Origin: Epiperipatus broadwayi | Taxonomy: Eukaryota; Onychophora; Udeonychophora; Euonychophora; Peripatidae | Assembly (NCBI GenBank): GCA_028023455.1 | Contig: JAQFVV010000206.1 | Span: 319,001-383,000 of the forward strand | DNA: 64,000 nucleotides | Direction of reading: 5' to 3' | Shown: positions 61,645-64,000 of the stretch, piece by piece | Numbering within the stretch: position 1 is the stretch's first letter | Layout of the letters: each line of letters opens with the position of its first letter | The notes under the pieces: model-generated | Databases searched by the model: none | Seen by the model: only the letters and a program-made list of their open reading frames with translations | Told to the model about the DNA's origin: nothing | Program-made: the position numbers and the translations under genes

Positions 61645-61818
61645 GCCAACAGTAAATTTGAAAAAGATGATCCGTTTTAAATTAGACTGGTTAATTAATA
61701 AAAATCAGGTGTTTCTATCTATTGGTGTAGATTTCTTATCAACAGTAAATTGGAAGAAGATGATCAGTTTTAATCAGATGATTTAACTAATAAAAATCAG
61801 GTTTTCTCTCTGTTTGTT
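61645..61818 (+). repeat. Tandem duplication, about 93-bp unit
   Basis: CAACAGTAAATT through TAATAAAAATCAGGT occurs at about 61648 and again at 61741, with several differences. Older than the neighbouring 160-bp duplication. Confidence 0.75.
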
Positions 61819-64000
61819 CTATGAGAGACTCAGTGACATAAAAAGGCTGGCAATCACTTTAAAAAAATCTATATTGAATCTGTGAAAAGAACAAGTTACA
61901 TTATTGAAAAAGATCACTTTGAATTGCTGTCATTTTTATATATAATTTTGTTTGGAAAGTTGTATATAGCACAATGACAGATTAAGTACACATATATGTT
62001 TCATCTGGCTTATCCAGCCAATGAATATCTGAAAAGTCTGAGCCAAAAGTATTACACATATTATGACTGAGTGTAAAAAAATGAGATAGAAGACACTGAT
62101 TGCTCACCTGCATTTTAAATCGAAAATGAAAATAGGTAAACTACTGAAAAGTGTTAAATGATGCTAGTTCAGTTATGACAATGACTGAGTTTAAACCTCA
62201 GCAAAAATTATAAAATATAAAAAAACAGATATCCTTAATGTATTAAAATAACTATGCTGAAAAGTAAGGAAGAAACAATTTCACTTCCAAATAGTTCCTA
62301 TGGAAGCAAGTGAGTTCACCATCATCATCACAGTAAAAGAATTACAAGTCTCAAGCCAAGAAAAAGAATAGGACTGTTTTAGTAAACTGATGAAATTGCT
62401 AATATACATGTGTTACAGATTGGTGTATGTAATTGCTGCAAAATTTATAAACATTCAACCAGCTGAATTTCAACTTTTGGAAAGTGCTGCCTCAAGAAAA
62501 TAAAAGAAGGACTGATAAAATAAATTTTAATTGTATATTTTCCTTTTTATTATATCAGGGACTATTAATAAAAATTTTAATAACAAATTTTTTATCTTTT
62601 ATTATCTCTGAATTTTAATACCAAAATTTAGTAAAAAGCAGAATTTCAGTAATAATAGCTAATACAGTATTGATGATTTTATGTATTCTAAAATTATTAT
62701 ATGTATCCACTTATTGATGTGTTTTATTTTGTGAAATGTATTATTGTGGGTCAATTCAGAATTATGTAATATGTTGATATGTTAATTTTTTTTTGTTTAA
62801 TAATAATATTTTATTCATAATGGAAATCCACACACACACATAGTAATATAATTATGTTTTTCACATGTATGGCTGTGTAGCTTGACTCTTGAAAGTGATA
62901 GAAATGCTAGCTAGATGTGTTAAAATAATGATTAGTGACCTCAATCATTTAGAGGGGGGATAGATAATTTAAAGCTTAGTTTTGTAAATGCTTTTATCTT
63001 TCTCTAGAATCTGCCTAACCTTTTTTTTCTAATTAATCATTTTACTTTATATGCTAAGTTTAAATTTATAAGATTATAAAAGTATGTGCATTCAGAGAAT
63101 GTTTATTTTGTTTTTAATGAAATATTTTTCATTTGGACATAAAATTTTAGTCATTCACTATCCAAATTGATGCACAAGTTGATATTATGAAAAACATTGG
63201 ATACTGTCAGTAAAGGGAAAGGGGGAAGAGTTTAATATTATTAATATTATGATTTAAATATAAATAACTCATCATTGTTATTCACATAAATTTTCATATA
63301 TATCTTTAAATAGTATGTATATTTTAGTAGTCCAGCAATAAATGTTAATTTCTTTTATTAAAACAGGCATTTCTTTTTATTATGAGTATTCATTGCTTTA
63401 TTAATTATGATCACTCATCCTCACTGTGGATGATTAATGGATAAGTTCCAATTTAAATATAATTAAAGTTAGGCAAATAATTATGAATTTAGAAAAGTTT
63501 ATGTTAGGTTTTAGCTCTAAAGCTGTGACTGAAAGTACCATCATCATCATCATGTTTTTAAATTAACAATCTGTATAAATGTGTTTAATGGCCATAGATA
63601 AATAATGATTTTCACTGTATTTGTTTATCATTTGTGAGTCATTATAAGATAATAACCACCATTCTGATCATCCATATCATTCAAGGATGAGTGAATTGCC
63701 ACCATAAATTGATAGTCTTGATGCGAGCTAGCAAGCATTATGAAAATGTTGAAATGCATTTATAATATTAAAATCTAAGTGATAATATTTGTCAGATGAA
63801 ATTTATATGCACAACTAAAGCATAAGGATGGTTTTATGTTTCCTTCATACTAGTCCAAATATGATATGGTTCTAAAATCCAAAAATCCTACATTTTGTTA
63901 TAAATAAAGTATAAAATGGGTTCAAACCTGGTACATTTAAAATAGGTGTCGAGTATAACTTTGTCTACATTCAGATAACCTAGTGGTGCCCTGGTAGACC
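61819..64000. other. AT-rich spacer to window end
   Basis: No gene recognised. The final 50 bases (GTGGTGCCCTGGTAGACC at the edge) resemble the patch at about 8970 and may be the start of a repeat cut by the window end. Confidence 0.4.

Overview
The window is AT-rich animal nuclear DNA, dominated by decayed transposable elements, simple repeats and long inverted repeats. There is no rRNA, no intact tRNA, no operon structure and no complete protein-coding gene. The mix fits a mollusc, and I would guess a cephalopod: RTE-like LINEs, a Penelope-like element with a GIY-YIG domain, a ZBED-type hAT transposon, tRNA-derived SINEs, and long TA, GATA and TAC arrays. The species is an inference from repeat style only.

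Layout. 0.25-1.0 kb holds the 3' end of a LINE. 1.8-4.0 kb holds a hAT element with a broken ZBED-like transposase. 7.35-9.0 kb is a less repetitive, CpG-bearing stretch with a TATA/initiator promoter candidate and a possible first exon. 9.0-12.6 kb is packed with foldback repeats of two families, called X and Y here. 13.7-14.5 kb (minus) is a charged coiled-coil reading frame of unknown origin. 24.1-24.7 kb is a LINE reverse-transcriptase remnant. 25.3-28.7 kb and 34.4-37.1 kb are two minus-strand copies of one RTE-like LINE; the first was later hit by a SINE and by a 366-bp foldback element. 31.4 kb has a candidate exon encoding a membrane helix, abutting a (TA)42 tract. 37.8-38.1 kb is an approximately 80-unit GATA array. 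39.1-43.75 kb is a very homogeneous 418-bp tandem array (11 full units plus 51 bp), with one diverged relative at 37.2 kb. 45.3-45.9 kb is a family X copy split by a 204-bp foldback insertion with a 13-bp target duplication. 46.1 and 48.2 kb carry splice-bounded exon candidates. 57.7-58.8 kb is a giant palindrome made from the 3' end of a Penelope-like element. The remainder is AT-rich spacer.

The strongest themes are the number and size of perfect or near-perfect palindromes (arms of 66 to about 530 bp) and hammerhead-ribozyme-like folds in two of the palindromic families. If host exons are real, the window is mostly intron or intergenic DNA of one or more plus-strand genes. Transcripts crossing it would contain several long double-stranded hairpins. 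All protein assignments come from reading translated motifs by eye; no database search was possible.
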